DNA from: Artemisia argyi
Lineage: Eukaryota; Streptophyta; Magnoliopsida; Asterales; Asteraceae
Length of the DNA: 64,000 bases
Reading direction: 5' to 3'
NCBI GenBank assembly: GCA_030686995.1
Contig: CM060691.1
Location: 62,843,838-62,907,837, forward strand
Below the pieces are notes generated by a model, which did not search any database, was not told where the DNA came from, and saw nothing but the letters and a program-made list of their open reading frames with translations. This document shows, in pieces, positions 14,975 through 26,555 of the stretch. Both the position numbers and the translations under genes were made by a program. Positions within the stretch are counted from its first letter, which is position 1. The number at the start of each line of letters is the position of its first letter.

Positions 14975-16287
14975 GAGTAAATTACACCGTTCGTTCCTGT
15001 GGTTTGCTCCAAATCACTACCGTAGTCCCTGATCTATTTTTTTTGCTTTTTTGATCCTTATGGTTTACATATTGCACGCTGTCAGTCCCTATCGCTAATT
15101 GTCGTTATCTACTCCGTTAGGAGACAATTGTCAAGTGGCAACGTTAGTCCATTAACCAAACGATCATTTGCAACCTTAGTCCTTTATACTAACGACCGTT
15201 ACTAATAACTCAAATTTTGGTTTTCTTAAAAAAAAATCTTTTCTACGCGGTTTTTATCGTTTTCGCCCGTTTTCATGCGTTTTCTTAGTTTTCTTCCGTT
15301 TTTATACGTTTTCGTCCGTCTTTATACGTTTTCATCTGTTTTTTTTACGTTTTCATTTGTTTTTTATATGTTTTCTTACGTTGTCATACGGTTTTATCCG
15401 TTTTTATACGTTTTTGTCTGTTTTTCCCCGTTTCATGTGTTTTCTTACGTTTTCGTCCGTTTTTATACGTTTTCGTCCATTTTTATACCTTTTCGTCTAT
15501 CTTCATATGTTTTTGTCTGTTTTTCTTACGTTTTCATGCGTTTTTATACGGGTGAAAAATTAAGAAAATGAGCGAAAACGTATCAAAACATATGAAACCA
15601 TACAAAAACGGATGAAAACGTAAAATATACGGAGAAAAACATAAAAACGGAGGAAAACATATAAATAAAAAAAATGTAGAAAAACGGATAAAACCATATG
15701 ACAACGTAAGAAAACGTATAAAAACGGATAAAAACGAAGGAAAACGTAAGAAAAATAGATGAAAACGTATAAAGACAGACAAAAAAGTATAAAAATGGAC
15801 GAAAACATATAAAAACGGACGAAAACGTAAGAAAACGCATGAATCGGGGAAAAACATATAAAAACGGATAAAACCTTATGACACGTAAGAAAACATATAA
15901 AAATGAATGAAAATGTATGAAAAACATATGAAAACGTATATAGACGGACGAAAACGTATAAAAACGGACGAAAACTAAGAAAACGCATGAAAACGGGCGA
16001 AAACGATAAAAACCGCGTAGAATTTTTTTTTAAGAAAACCAAAATTTGAGTTAATTAGTAACGGTCGTTAGTATAAAGAACTAACGTTGCAAATGATCGT
16101 TTGGTTAATAGACTAACGTTGCCACTTGACAATTATCTCCTAACGGAGAAGATAACGACAGTTAGCGATAGGGACTGACAGCGTGCAATATGTAAACCGT
16201 AAGGATCAAAAAAGCAAAAAAAAAATAGATCAGGGACTACGGTAGTGATTTGGAGCAAACCACAGGGACGAACGGTGTAATTTACTC
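14975..16287. mobile_element. Mutator-like foldback element with about 20-bp minisatellite arms
   Basis: The element starts GAGTAAATTACACCG and ends CGGTGTAATTTACTC. The two halves are near-perfect reverse complements of about 650 bp meeting near 15560. The 9-bp target duplication TTATTATTA (14966-14974, 16288-16296) is the Mutator length, and unit 2 lacks the insert. The inner 15240-16010 of both arms consists of degenerate repeats of CGTTTTCGTCCGTTTTTATA. Long ORFs rich in Phe, Val, Arg and Tyr arise from these repeats and are not genes. No MURA transposase is present. Confidence 0.85.
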
Positions 16288-16902
16288 TTATTATTAAGTT
16301 TAGATTTTTTTATTAATCTTTGTTTTCACCATTGTTTATTGATACAGGAGATCTTTTCTTTTGATGATGCAAATTATAAAGTTGTAATTTTCAAGTGTGT
16401 AAATTTAAGGGAGATGAATGAATTTAGGTTTTAATTAAAAAGTAATTTATTGAGGTCAACGGCGGTTTTTGTTAACAGATGCTGGGCTGGTTAGTTTGGT
16501 TGTTACTCTGGCCTGGCCCATAATGAAGTTTATACGGCCCTAATGAAGTTCAACCTTGTTTATACGCACACAAAATCTTTTGAAGTCCGTGTCGAAGGAT
16601 CCATTAGACAGTAAAACTAGTTGGTAATTTGGTATCGATTATTAATTTACTAGCTAAAAGACCCGTGAAATTCACGGGTATTTTAAATGAACGTCGAAGT
16701 AGGTAGTAAATAACACTGCGTATTACAAAGTTATTAGTTAGATTAAACCACATATGGATAAACAAATGTTAAGGGTTCCAATTGGTAAGCATCAAACATG
16801 CATTATACGAAACACAATAGTCAAAAAAAATATCAAATAGAAAAATAAACATCTTCAATCCTTTATTATATGAATGTGACATACATGTACATGTAGATGC
16901 AA

Positions 16903-17220
16903 TCATAAATCTTGTAGCACTTCTTTGTAGAACACGTTGGTGGTGGTATTAGTGAGATTTCCTTCTTGGTCGAGAATAACCATCTTCAATCCTTTTCTGC
17001 TCTTAACTCGGGACACGGCTACATATAGTTGGCCATGTGTAAAAACTGGTCGTGGAAAATACAAACCGACTTACCTGAGTGATTGTCCCTGACTTTTGTT
17101 GATAGTCATTGCAAAAGAAATAGAGACGGGGAACTGCTTCCTTACAATCTTTAAAGGCAAACGTTTGTAGCTACAACTCTACCGCCAAAATGAATGCATA
17201 TGTCATTGGTGGGGGGAGCC
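16903..17220 (-). pseudogene. Helitron RepHel helicase C-terminus (Pif1-like), truncated
   Basis: Read on the minus strand, the sequence after FPVSISFAMTINKSQGQS and before GLYFPRPVFTHGQLYVAVSR matches the last conserved block of Pif1/Helitron helicases (motif V/VI region, with the arginine of VSRVKS). It continues with GLKMVILD and NVFYKEVLQDL to a natural stop at 16905-16903. In the intact family this protein unwinds DNA for rolling-circle transposition. Here only the C-terminus survives, one in-frame TAA interrupts it after GQSLR, and the segment just upstream (GGRVVATNV) is out of register. The N-terminal Rep domain and the Walker motifs are absent. Confidence 0.8.
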
Positions 17221-18087
17221 TCACCCGGTTCACTGCAAGAAAAAATGTAAGTGAAAGACATAATAAAAGATACAAAAGAAAATAAACAACACAAGTTACT
17301 TGAAAGCCCGAATCCTACGATTCCCCGTGTTGAATCGTAAAGGCATATTATTGTGGTTGATACGCATGACACATCAATCATTTATAATGTGTTAAGACTA
17401 TTGCATAAACCTATTTTAGGACATGATTTGCATGTTGAATGATTTCCTGTCTTTTTAGAAGAAACTAATCAATGTATGTGCATTTATTAACAAATTCTTA
17501 TATTGAGAAAAAAAAAGTAAGAAATGGATAATCTCAAATTTGAACCTATAAAGGCCTATGATATGTGCTTTTATTATGCATAATCATAATCTTGAAAGCA
17601 TACCTTGTACCACTATATTCGTAATGTCGGGCGGGTACATGGCTTTCTGTTGTACTAATAACACATTGGTAATTTACTAATTATTTATAATGCACTTAGT
17701 ATTATAATGTAACCTTTAATTCATAATAGTTTTATTCATTCATCCATTAAGAGTCAATTGTTGTGTTGTGGGTTTAAAAGGTCATCTTTTAAAAAAAAAA
17801 GACAAACTTGTAACATGCTAGCAAATGAAATAAAAACTGTATATGGTTATTGAGAATAGAAGTGATAAGCACAAAAAGTTGATCCTCTATTAAACAAACA
17901 CTGATGCAAATGCATCATATGTCACAAAGTAGTAGGAATATCCAACAGAAGAATAAAATAGTTATGTTGAAGTGGCACACCCAATTCAACTTATGAAAAC
18001 AAACAAACACCAAAATAAAGTACGACATTTAAAATGTTCAGAGGATCATAATTATTCAAGAATCAAAAGATGATCTTTAGAGTGGCC

Positions 18088-20225
18088 TCAATTCTTATTG
18101 CCTATCGCGTCAATTAGCTGCCTCTTCATGTTTGAGCCATCTTCTCCCAGCACATCATCTCCCGTACGTTTTTTTGCCGAATTCTTGTCGTTAGGACTAA
18201 TTGTAGTGCTTGTCAAAACTTCACAGGGGGTGCCATTATCATCCGCAACAGATGCAAGATCCTAATAAAAGACAAATCATATAACATGGATTAAAAGTGT
18301 GCAACTAAAGGCTACAACTAAAGGTTGTAAATCTTTCTCATAATTACCAGCGGTGACACATTTTTGTCTTTGACAGCGGCGTCACTTGTATCACCCTGTT
18401 GCAATTAAAGCATACATAAGAACATGGTCCAAGGCCATAGAATATTGTGTGCAATAGATGGTTGTTGTACCTTTTATGGTGTTATCATCGGACATAGTGC
18501 ATTGATGATTTCAGGATCATTGGTCATTTTCTAGACGATCCATGTTTTTAACAACTTCTTTGATTGCCCGTCATCCATATTAATCTTGAAAGCATACTTT
18601 CAGTTATTTATATCTAAATTTGATTCACATAATCTATATCTAAATTTGTTTAAGGTTTCACACAAGTTCAATTTGCTATATTTTCAGTTATTTATGACAT
18701 CTAGATAAAGATGAGCATAACATGATAGTGATTAGTGAATATTGAAATAATTGTATGACAAAGCAATAGAAAGATACGGAGTAAATACCTTGTCACAACA
18801 CTCGAACATGGAGCGTTACAGGTTTGGCCTTTTTTGGGAGCTGTGGTAGTGTCACATTCTCCATCCTTGAGCTCATTTCCATTCTCCACCTTTTTATTGC
18901 ATTTCCTACATCCCAAGTACCACCATCCCTCTTCCTCCTGTATTAGGACGACAGTTGCCACGATTATGGACACTTCACCCTACAAAAGAAGAATATGTAA
19001 AAAAAAAATACCGTCAATAAGAGTATATGGCAATACAAATAACATAAAATGTATATATAATAATGGTTGTTAACAGATTTACATACATTCTGAAGGTCAA
19101 GAAGTTCGTTGATGTTTCTGTATGGAAACTTGTCAACAAACTCCTCATGTGCAGAGAACTTTGAGGCTGTAGATATCTTGGAGGCAGTATCAAATGATTG
19201 CTCATTATTCGGCCTTGCTAGCAAACCACACAAACAAAATAGACAACAAAGAGAATATTGCAATTTGTGTAAACATTGTATAGCAGTAACCAATCAAGAT
19301 AGACATAGGTGTACCTATTTCTAAAAGCCTCAATATCTTCTAAATCGTTGTTCATAATGCTTTCCTTTCCGTTGTGCATAAATAATTTGGTACCCCAAAA
19401 AGCATTTTGCACTTGCATTACACCTATAAAAAATATTTGTATGTCATATAAAGGCAACAATTAATATCGAACAATTTTGGATTTAATTAAAATTACTATC
19501 CCAAAACTTCATACGACCAAGTTGAATAACAACAATAAGTAGGCCAACATCAGTACATGATTTCAGAAACTCGGTAAATTGTTCGGCAAAATCACCCCAT
19601 AGCATACAATTAAGTTTTGTGCCCCTAAAAAGGAGAGATGACTGTATTATCGAAACATGTTTCTACATAAATTAGTTACGTTAAATTAAACGACATTTTG
19701 AAAAACATATTAATGGATGTACTCAAGGTCGATAAGCTTCAACGGCTTCTTTTTTCCTGAACCGTTTGCCCCGTACTTGTCTACCTCCGGAGACTCAATT
19801 ACTTGGCCAATGACATATAGCAAAAAATATATAACGGCACATAATTCATATAATGTTTAACACAGTTAATGAAAATGTAATTCATATAATGGTTAACATA
19901 TTGACAGAAAATGCAATTCATCTAAGTAGAAAATACTTCAAGTTTAAAAAATTTACCAAATTGGCCCATGGCTTCAGTTTTGCATTGCACAATTTCTTTG
20001 AACGGCTTGAACACAAAGCCGTTCACGGAGCCCTTGAAATCAACACACTTGTCTACCTGGGTCTTGCTAACAAAGTTGAGTTTAAAAGGGTTGCCGACCA
20101 TTCAATAGTTTGGTTGTATTTGGCCCAAACTGTACATCCGCAAGACAACCGCATCACCATCATTCAACTGTTGCTTGAACTTAGGGACCAGAGACATCCT
20201 AACTTGTGCTTGCATTTTTGCGCCC
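18088..20225 (-). pseudogene. Replication protein A large-subunit-like gene carried by Helitron 1
   Basis: Eight exon-like blocks with mostly GT/AG borders read on the minus strand: 20225-19957 (first OB-fold, with VGNPFKLNFVSKTQV), about 19812-19723 (VIGQVIESPE, KKKPLKLIDLE), 19625-19497 (LNCMLWGDFA, the OB-fold strand typical of RPA1), 19423-19315 (VQNAFWGTKLF), 19217-19087, 18979-18789 (GWWYLGCRKCNKKV, the zinc-ribbon start of the Rep_fac-A_C domain), 18395-18348, and 18261-18088 with a basic C-terminus and a TGA stop. RPA binds single-stranded DNA, and Helitron copies may help rolling-circle replication. One in-frame TGA in the first exon follows IQPNY. The acceptor of the second exon is unclear. 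It may be a decayed gene or still yield a shorter product. Confidence 0.75.
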
Positions 20226-21247
20226 TAACAACATGAAAACAAAATACACGTACTCAATAACTACTAATAAAATGATTTAAATGTTGCGACACAAGCTAAC
20301 ATTGAATTATTTGTGATTGGGTTGCATCCAATCCCTAATGATACGAACACGTAACACAATATTGTCTTGTACAGCGGAGAGGTCGAATATGAAACCATTT
20401 CAAACCTAACAGCTATTTGATCAGTGAAAAGATGGAAAAAGAAGTAATGGAGCTTTGATGTTCAAAATGAATGGTGTAATTTCATTTCCACAAAGACCTT
20501 CGTTTATTGCTCGATGCACAGTTGTTATATTTTGAAAATTGTCAATCAAGAAAACATTTTCCATAAATTAAGAATAGTACCCATATATAAATCGCTGACA
20601 ATTAGAATCGGGGAAAATCAATTATAAGAATTCCCAAAAATCAATTAAAATATTTCGCAAGTATATTTCAAACATGACAATCAATCTCAATCCACCTTAA
20701 AAATCATATCAGTCCGCACAATTAAAAGATCTGAATAAAGATCCCAAAAAATTAGTTGTTACAATTATAAAGATCAAAAATTAGAAAACACGACCATTAA
20801 AAATTATTAAACAGGAAAAAAAAAATCGATGCCTAAAAAAATTATTAGTGTACCTTATATGCAGATCTTTTGAAATGGGTGATATGAAACTTGGGGTTAT
20901 AATTGTGTGTTCGAGCTTTTATTTTATGGGGATATTAAATGGGGCAAATCACTTTTAATTTTGGTTGAAGATATGAAAAGCAGAAGAAACATCATTGTAT
21001 GTGTTTGGTAATTTTTAGAGAAGATATTTATTTTGTGCAGTTTTTTTTTTAAAAGATATGGAATGGAAAAGACATTGAATGGGGGAGCGTTTTTTTCCTT
21101 TGGCTAGTGTTTTCCAATTGACTTTCTCCAACGGCCACGTGTCAGCATGAAGTTAAAAGTTATTTTTGGAAAAAATTAATGGCTTGGCTTAAAAGAGTTG
21201 TACAAAAGGTTGCTTAAGAGGGTTGTACAAAACTCTGTTTTATTAGA

Positions 21248-21943
21248 TAAAATAGATAAAGTCCATCTTGTTCAAGTAAGATTTTAAACTATGTTGCAAA
21301 TTATATTTCTTAGTTCCAATCTTGTTCCTTTATATAAAAATATGATGGTTTAAATTGAAATGGTCACGCGTGATTTATATGCTAAAAATAACTTTTCCAG
21401 AACTTTAGGTGTGTTTCAGTAAGAAAATGTCATGTGATATTTGCGTTCAAAGCATGAAACTTACACGGAATGGTTAAAGTTTGTTTGGAAGATAAGCCTA
21501 GTTAGCTAGTTGGTCTCATTTTTTACTTGTCATGCTGAACTTATCCGTGAACAGTATTTTGTTCTAACTTGGCCAAATAGTACATTGTTGCATTTAGTGC
21601 ACCAAGTTGTTAAATGTACTCTAAGCTCGCTATGATATCATCAATTCACACTTGGATTATAAATAGTCAGCTGATCTTTTGTTGTTGAACTTGGTCAAAT
21701 TGTGTGTTGTTATGTATCTTTCATTCTTTCTATATGTTGCACTTCAAGTTTGACAAATTAACCATATGTGTTTAAACAATGTTTCAGACTCATATGTTTA
21801 GTTTTTTCTAACCAAAGGAAAACTATTAATCCATAGAGATTGCATGATGGTTTAAATAATGGTTCAGACTTATGTTGTTACAATTATTTCTAACAAAAGG
21901 AAAACTGTTAATCCATAGAGGTTGTTGCATGATGGACGAGATA
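21248..21943. other. Unit 1 core left of the 7SL gene
   Basis: No gene is seen. The stretch matches unit 2 at about 48420-49019. It contains two related stretches with GGAAAACTATTAATCCATAG (near 21820 and 21900), a small direct duplication shared by both units. Confidence 0.5.
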
Positions 21944-22252
21944 GAAAAAAAAAAATGTTTGTTCAATTGAGAGATCGCAGGAGGTTATACGATACCGTAG
22001 AGCCCCAGCTTGTTATCCTTCCACTGTCATGAGCGAGAGGTTTTCGCAGCTCTGTGAAACCAGCCTAACGCAGTGCCCTCTACTTTAGGAACCATGAAAC
22101 CCGACCTTTCGCTCAAGTCATATGATCCAACTCGCAACTCGGAATGGGCAAGCCAGTTTATGCGCTAGCGGAACCAACCAGACTAGGATAGCTCACGCCC
22201 AACCATTTTAATACCCTCACTTGAGTTACCGGCAAGCGCTACCAAACCCGGT
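21944..22252 (-). ncRNA. 7SL: 7SL (signal recognition particle) RNA gene, unit 1
   Basis: On the minus strand the segment beginning ACCGGGTTTGGTAGCGCTTG aligns with the Alu-domain start of 7SL RNA, and the later AGAGCTGCGAAAACC followed by AGTGGAAGGATAAC fits the S domain around helix 8. Expected length is about 300 nt, ending near a T11 run (A-run 21945-21955 on the plus strand) that suits Pol III termination. Upstream is a plant USE plus TATA promoter. 7SL RNA scaffolds SRP, which targets secretory proteins to the ER. The UGUAAY motif of the Alu domain, present in the unit 2 copy, reads CGGTAAC here, so SRP9/14 binding may be impaired. The start is placed by TATA distance and is uncertain by a few bases. 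Identification is from memory of the family, without a structure search. Confidence 0.75.
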
Positions 22253-22273
22253 GAGAGCTGCTTTGCAAATGGT

Positions 22274-22317
22274 CTATATAAAGTGTTCTTGAGTTTGTTT
22301 ATTGGCCGATGTGGGAT
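22274..22317 (-). promoter_or_regulatory. Pol III snRNA-type promoter (USE + TATA) of the unit 1 7SL gene
   Basis: The minus strand has ATCCCACATCG (22317-22307), an exact match to the plant upstream sequence element RTCCCACATCG, then 24 bp, then TTTATATAG (22282-22274). In plants this short USE-TATA spacing marks Pol III genes such as U6, U3 and 7SL, whereas Pol II snRNA genes have about ten more bases. The TATA box lies about 30 bp before the inferred RNA start. Confidence 0.8.
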
Positions 22318-22920
22318 ACGCTAAAGAACACTAGAATACTTAAGGATGAAACATTTTTAGTTGCCTAATACATATGAAAGTTTGTCCAAAGTTGATAACT
22401 TTTGTATAAATATACATTTTGTATTTGTAGGTAGTCTGATTCTTGGTGAGTGAGCAAGAATTTCAAAAAAATTACTTGTCTATTACTTATTTTGGGTGTC
22501 TGAATGCTATCACCTATTTTGTCAAAAACCATATGTACAATGGGTAAGAAGGAATTGACGGGATACCTTACGGGAAATAGATCATGGGAAGAACAGATTT
22601 GTAACAATTGGGTGTATCTAAATATCACGAATAATGCTTGTTAAAACTAGATGTTCACAATGGTTCATCCATATGTATTCTAGTTTGGATGTTTGGAGCA
22701 TAAATGTCATTGATACATTGTGTTTGGGTTCTGAGATCAATTGTATTAGCTTCCTTGATTTGTTTATACAGAGTTGATCAACTGCTAATTATTGCTCTAT
22801 TCTGTCTTGTGAAGACCAACATAGGTCTTTGTCTTATTAATTTCTTATTTTGATTTCAAGGTTGTTGTAGACTGTTTGTAGTTAGATAACTCTCTGTACT
22901 AAACCGTGTGAAGAATAAAC
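22318..22920. other. Unit 1 core right of the 7SL gene
   Basis: No gene is seen. The stretch is colinear with unit 2 at 49394-49970. The ORF at 22365-22628 is not conserved in unit 2. Confidence 0.5.
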
Positions 22921-22925
22921 TAATA

Positions 22926-23278
22926 TGGTGCGTTTAGTTGGGGAAAACACCCTTGTTTTCCAAAAAATATTTTGTGGAAAACAAGGAAAATAGAGAACGC
23001 GTTCAAATAAGCGTTTTCTAACAAAATGTTTTGCAAAACACAAAATCCCCTATTTCCTAGCTTAAGAAGGAAAATTACAAAACAAATTTAAGTTGTTTTC
23101 CTTGTTTTCTTTTGTAACCCACAACTCTCCCTCCCTTCTTCAAAATAGAAAATGCAAACATCAACTAAACGCGTTTTCTATATTTTCAAGTGTTTTGTGG
23201 AGATAAATTTCCCATCTAAATTTTTACAAAACTAGAGATAGAAAATAAAAGAATTTTTTCTCCAACTAAACGCACCCA
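22926..23278. mobile_element. MITE with GGTGCGTTTAGTTGG termini
   Basis: The ends TGGTGCGTTTAGTTGG and CCAACTAAACGCACCCA are inverted repeats, and TAATA flanks both sides (22921-22925, 23279-23283). Unit 2 lacks the 353-bp insert at about 49965. The interior is rich in TTTTC and GAAAA words that pair across the element. The termini resemble PIF/Harbinger-type MITEs, but the apparent target duplication of 5 bp (or TAA within it) leaves the superfamily open. Confidence 0.7.
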
Positions 23279-23466
23279 TAATATCTAGTAAATTTTTATG
23301 TCAAAAGAGCATATATTGTGATTGTTTCCACTGATACACCGATCAATGAGGAGGTGCATGTAACCTACAAAAAATCATTGGTACCTACATACTCATTCGT
23401 TGTATATAAACCAAATGTTTCTGAGTTGCTTCGATATGTTTGTTATCTATTTACATATGATCAACC

Positions 23467-24247
23467 TGTTGGAATTATAATATCATGACAATCATATAAA
23501 ATAAACCAAACACATCAAGTGAGCATAGCAGAAACAATTACAAGATCATATAATATGTAATTAATTAATCAAATATAAAAGTAAACATACCTTTGTGATT
23601 CTAGCCCGAACAAGAATTAAATGCAATCTTCAAATCAAGAACCCTAATTAGGATTTATGTGGATTATAAGAATTACCCCTTACATCTTTTGTAATTCAAT
23701 CCAAGAATAAACAATAGTGTGTTTGAATCGTGTTCTTGTACACACGTACTAATTCAAGTAAAAGTTTATGCAAGTAAATCAAACACAAAAACCTTAGCTT
23801 TATGAAAATCGAAAACCTCTTAGGGTTTAGGTTTTGGATCGACAAGACAAGAAGAAAAGGAGAAAAAAACACCAAGATGTGTGTGTACAAGTTATGAGAA
23901 AACAATGCATCTTGGGTTTGTTTATATACTTGAGTTTCCTTGGAGCACAAGGCAAAGAGGAGGTAGGATCCTCCCTTGGCCGATCGGTTGAGGACTCCCC
24001 CAAGGGATTTCGGAACCTTCTCTTGTTTCCAATTAAACATAAGTATTATTTTCCTAATCTTCATCTAACGGTCGTGTCATTCTCCGTTAAATACTAACGG
24101 TCGTTACTAGTTTTGTGTTTATTAATAATTACGTATAACATTTATAAATAATTATTCTTTTACTCTTCATACGTATTGTATGCAATCCTGTGATCTCGAG
24201 TTCGATCCTAACACACAACTATTATTATAATGTCTATAAAACCAACA
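23467..24247. mobile_element. Solo LTR (781 bp), probably Copia
   Basis: The termini are TGTTGG and CCAACA, with a 5-bp target duplication CAACC at 23462-23466 and 24248-24252. Unit 2 has the empty site ATCAACC directly joined to AAGTGTAG near 50500. There is no internal region or second LTR, so it is the product of LTR-LTR recombination. A related but decayed LTR lies at about 58010-58490. A TTTATATAC box occurs in the middle; orientation is not certain. Confidence 0.85.
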
Positions 24248-24927
24248 CAACCAAGTATAGACCTTTGTGTAGTCACTGTTTTTATGCCATTTGTAACATC
24301 TCTGTGCCAAATTAACAACTTCAATCAACTTCTAAATGAGTTATAATTTAACATAAGGAAATAGTATAAAACACAATGAGTATAATATTTTTCTTTATTG
24401 CTTTAAGAATAGAGATTAGATTTGTGAATGAATAAAGTCCCACGTCTCTTTGATGCCAGTTCACAATATGGACGCACAACTTTTTTTCAACTATGAAGAG
24501 TGGTACCTTAACAAGTAGGTATTTTGCTAATCGCCTTTTCTAAATAGTTATGTTTAAACCACCAATATTGTTGTATCATTAAGCAAGTTCATATATTCTA
24601 ATTTGAGGTTAATATGCTAACAAAAATACAATAAAGTACATTGTAGCGATTACATGTACTTTAGATACAACATAATTAGCAAATGCATAAATCGTACTAA
24701 CCAACGCGTTAAAAGGATTGAAAATGACGACAATCCAACTATTTAATCCAACTATTTAACGCCGTGAAGGAAAGAGCACCAAACAACGACTTGAACCATA
24801 AAGTGAATCAAATAAGCAGTTGAGCAATAACATCAAATGAGAAAATTACTACAAGAATAAAACTTCAAAGGAGGTTACCCATACTTCAAATCATATATGA
24901 CTACACCATAGAAGGTGGTTTACCCAT
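24248..24927. other. Right end of unit 1
   Basis: No gene is seen. The stretch is colinear with unit 2 at about 50500-51125. It ends at the junction with unit 2, which has no transposon at the breakpoint. Confidence 0.5.
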
Positions 24928-25135
24928 ACCGAAAAACATCATAAAACCCCTACAAATAAAGCATACTTCTGAGATTTCTTGCCATGCCCGTACGTCAATT
25001 TGATCAAAATCATTTTATTAAGCGACGTTAGAGTTAACCAAAGATGATTGCGACCCATCACACGGAGATCATATCATTTGTATTTGCGTTTATTAATGTT
25101 AAAGAGAAGGTTCAAATTTTGAGTCACATCTTTAA

Positions 25136-25656
25136 AGCTGTAAACGAACTGACGTTCAGTGAATATTTAATAAACCGTTCGGTAAAAAATTTGTTCATTG
25201 ATAAAATGAACGAACATGAACAATATTTTACGTTCGTTTATTTAAATGAACGAACATGGACAAAAGTCGCGTCCGTTTATTTATGTTCGTGAATGTCCGA
25301 TTATGGATTTGCTAAAGTTTGTTTATATTCTTTTATTTATTTATATTCATATACTATATCTTTTAATGGTATAATTTTAAAATTGATTTGTTTAAATAAA
25401 ACAAGACTTATAAAATAATATATTGTACATACTTTAATAAAGTTTATGTTTGTTTACATATATTCATTTATGTTCTTTTAGCGTTCGTTTAGTGTCTTAA
25501 TTAACGAACATGAACAACTCATTTTCTTAATAAATGAACATGAATAAGAAAATTCGTCTGTTTAAGCGTTCGTGTCCGTTTATTTGTTCGGTTAAAATTA
25601 AATGAACAAACATGAACAAGGCTCCGTTCGTGTTCGTTCGGTTCGTTTACAGCCCT
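25136..25656. mobile_element. hAT-like MITE, copy in unit 2
   Basis: Counterpart of the unit 1 element at 2085-2607, with termini AGCTGTAAACGAAC and GTTCGTTTACAGCCCT. The target duplication is ATCTTTAA (25128-25135) and ATGTTTAA (25657-25664). The shared position shows it inserted before units 1 and 2 separated. Confidence 0.85.
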
Positions 25657-25694
25657 ATGTTTAACTACCCAATGTGGTCCAAGGCAAGTTGAGG

Positions 25695-26338
25695 CAGTGT
25701 TGTAAAAATCGGTCATGGCGGCCGATATGGCGGTGCCATGGCGGATGGCGGCAGCCCTCTGCCACGCCAATTCACATATTGGTCTAATTTGAAGGTCATG
25801 GTCAAAATCGGATCCATTTTTCCAGCGAAGATTGTGGAGCATAGGTTGTAACAAGAGAATACAAGAAAAAAGTTTGGTTGGATTACACTAAAAGATTAAG
25901 GATTGTTTGTTTGTGTGTGAATCATTTTTGTCTAAAAGAAAGGGATGAAATTTTTGTGATGGTTGCGATTTGAAATATTGTGATTAGGGTTATTGTTATG
26001 AAAGTGAAGTGTAACTGCGGGTTTTTGAAAGAAAGGGATTAGGTTTTTTAGTGTGAGAGATATTAGGGTAATGACGTATTAAATAGTCCAAAATTTAGGG
26101 TATGTGTAAGCAGACTTAAGTTGTTAGGCTGGTAAACCAAAAAGGGTATAAAAGTATTTCATTTAAAGCCTACATACCATCCGAAAATTAGTAGTATAAA
26201 TTATATATTTTTTTTTAAAATAGATTCTTTTATAATTTGTGATCCCCGCCGAAAAACCGATATATCGCCGCCAATACCGATATTACGCTTGAAAAGAGTC
26301 GACCACCACGATACCGCCTACCGACTTTTACAACCTGG
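25695..26338. mobile_element. Second hAT-like MITE, copy in unit 2
   Basis: The ends CAGTGTTGTAAAAATCGG and CCGACTTTTACAACCTGG are inverted repeats. The 8-bp target duplication is AGTTGAGG (25687-25694) and AGTTGAGC (26339-26346). Unit 3 has AGTTGAGA uninterrupted at 51359-51366. The TA microsatellite present in the unit 1 copy is not expanded here. Confidence 0.85.
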
Positions 26339-26555
26339 AGTTGAGCTAAACCATCTTTTCAATAACCCCATTCCCACCCTTTTATACTTATTAAATAGTT
26401 TTATATCTTTTCAGTTTAACAAGAAATAATAAAAATCAATTACCACAAAAAAACACTTCTTACACTCAATTACAAAAATAACACTTTCAAAGAGGTTTAC
26501 CAAAATCGACACTTTGAGCATTTCGCCACTTTCGTTTGCTCGTCGGCGAGCAAAC

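Larger units (their letters stand above)
16650..21247 (-). mobile_element. Helitron 1, with RPA-like gene and helicase remnant
   Basis: On the minus strand it starts TCTAATAAAACAGAG (T at 21247) after a host A and ends CTAG at 16650 before a host T. The 3' hairpin CCCGTGAATTTCACGGG lies 11 bp inside. Unit 2 has the continuous empty region at about 48390-48420. Inside, in element order, are an RPA-like gene (20225-18088) and the C-terminal part of a Pif1-type helicase (about 17220-16903). Plant Helitrons often carry both gene types. The Rep (HUH) domain is not seen, so this copy is non-autonomous. Confidence 0.88.

Noticed and set aside
15275..16042. Long ORFs rich in Phe, Val, Arg and Tyr on both strands
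   Set aside because: They are translations of the 20-bp repeats in the Mutator-like foldback and occur symmetrically in both arms.
19853..20236. 127-codon plus-strand ORF
   Set aside because: It is antisense to the first RPA-like exon, which shows the recognisable protein on the minus strand.
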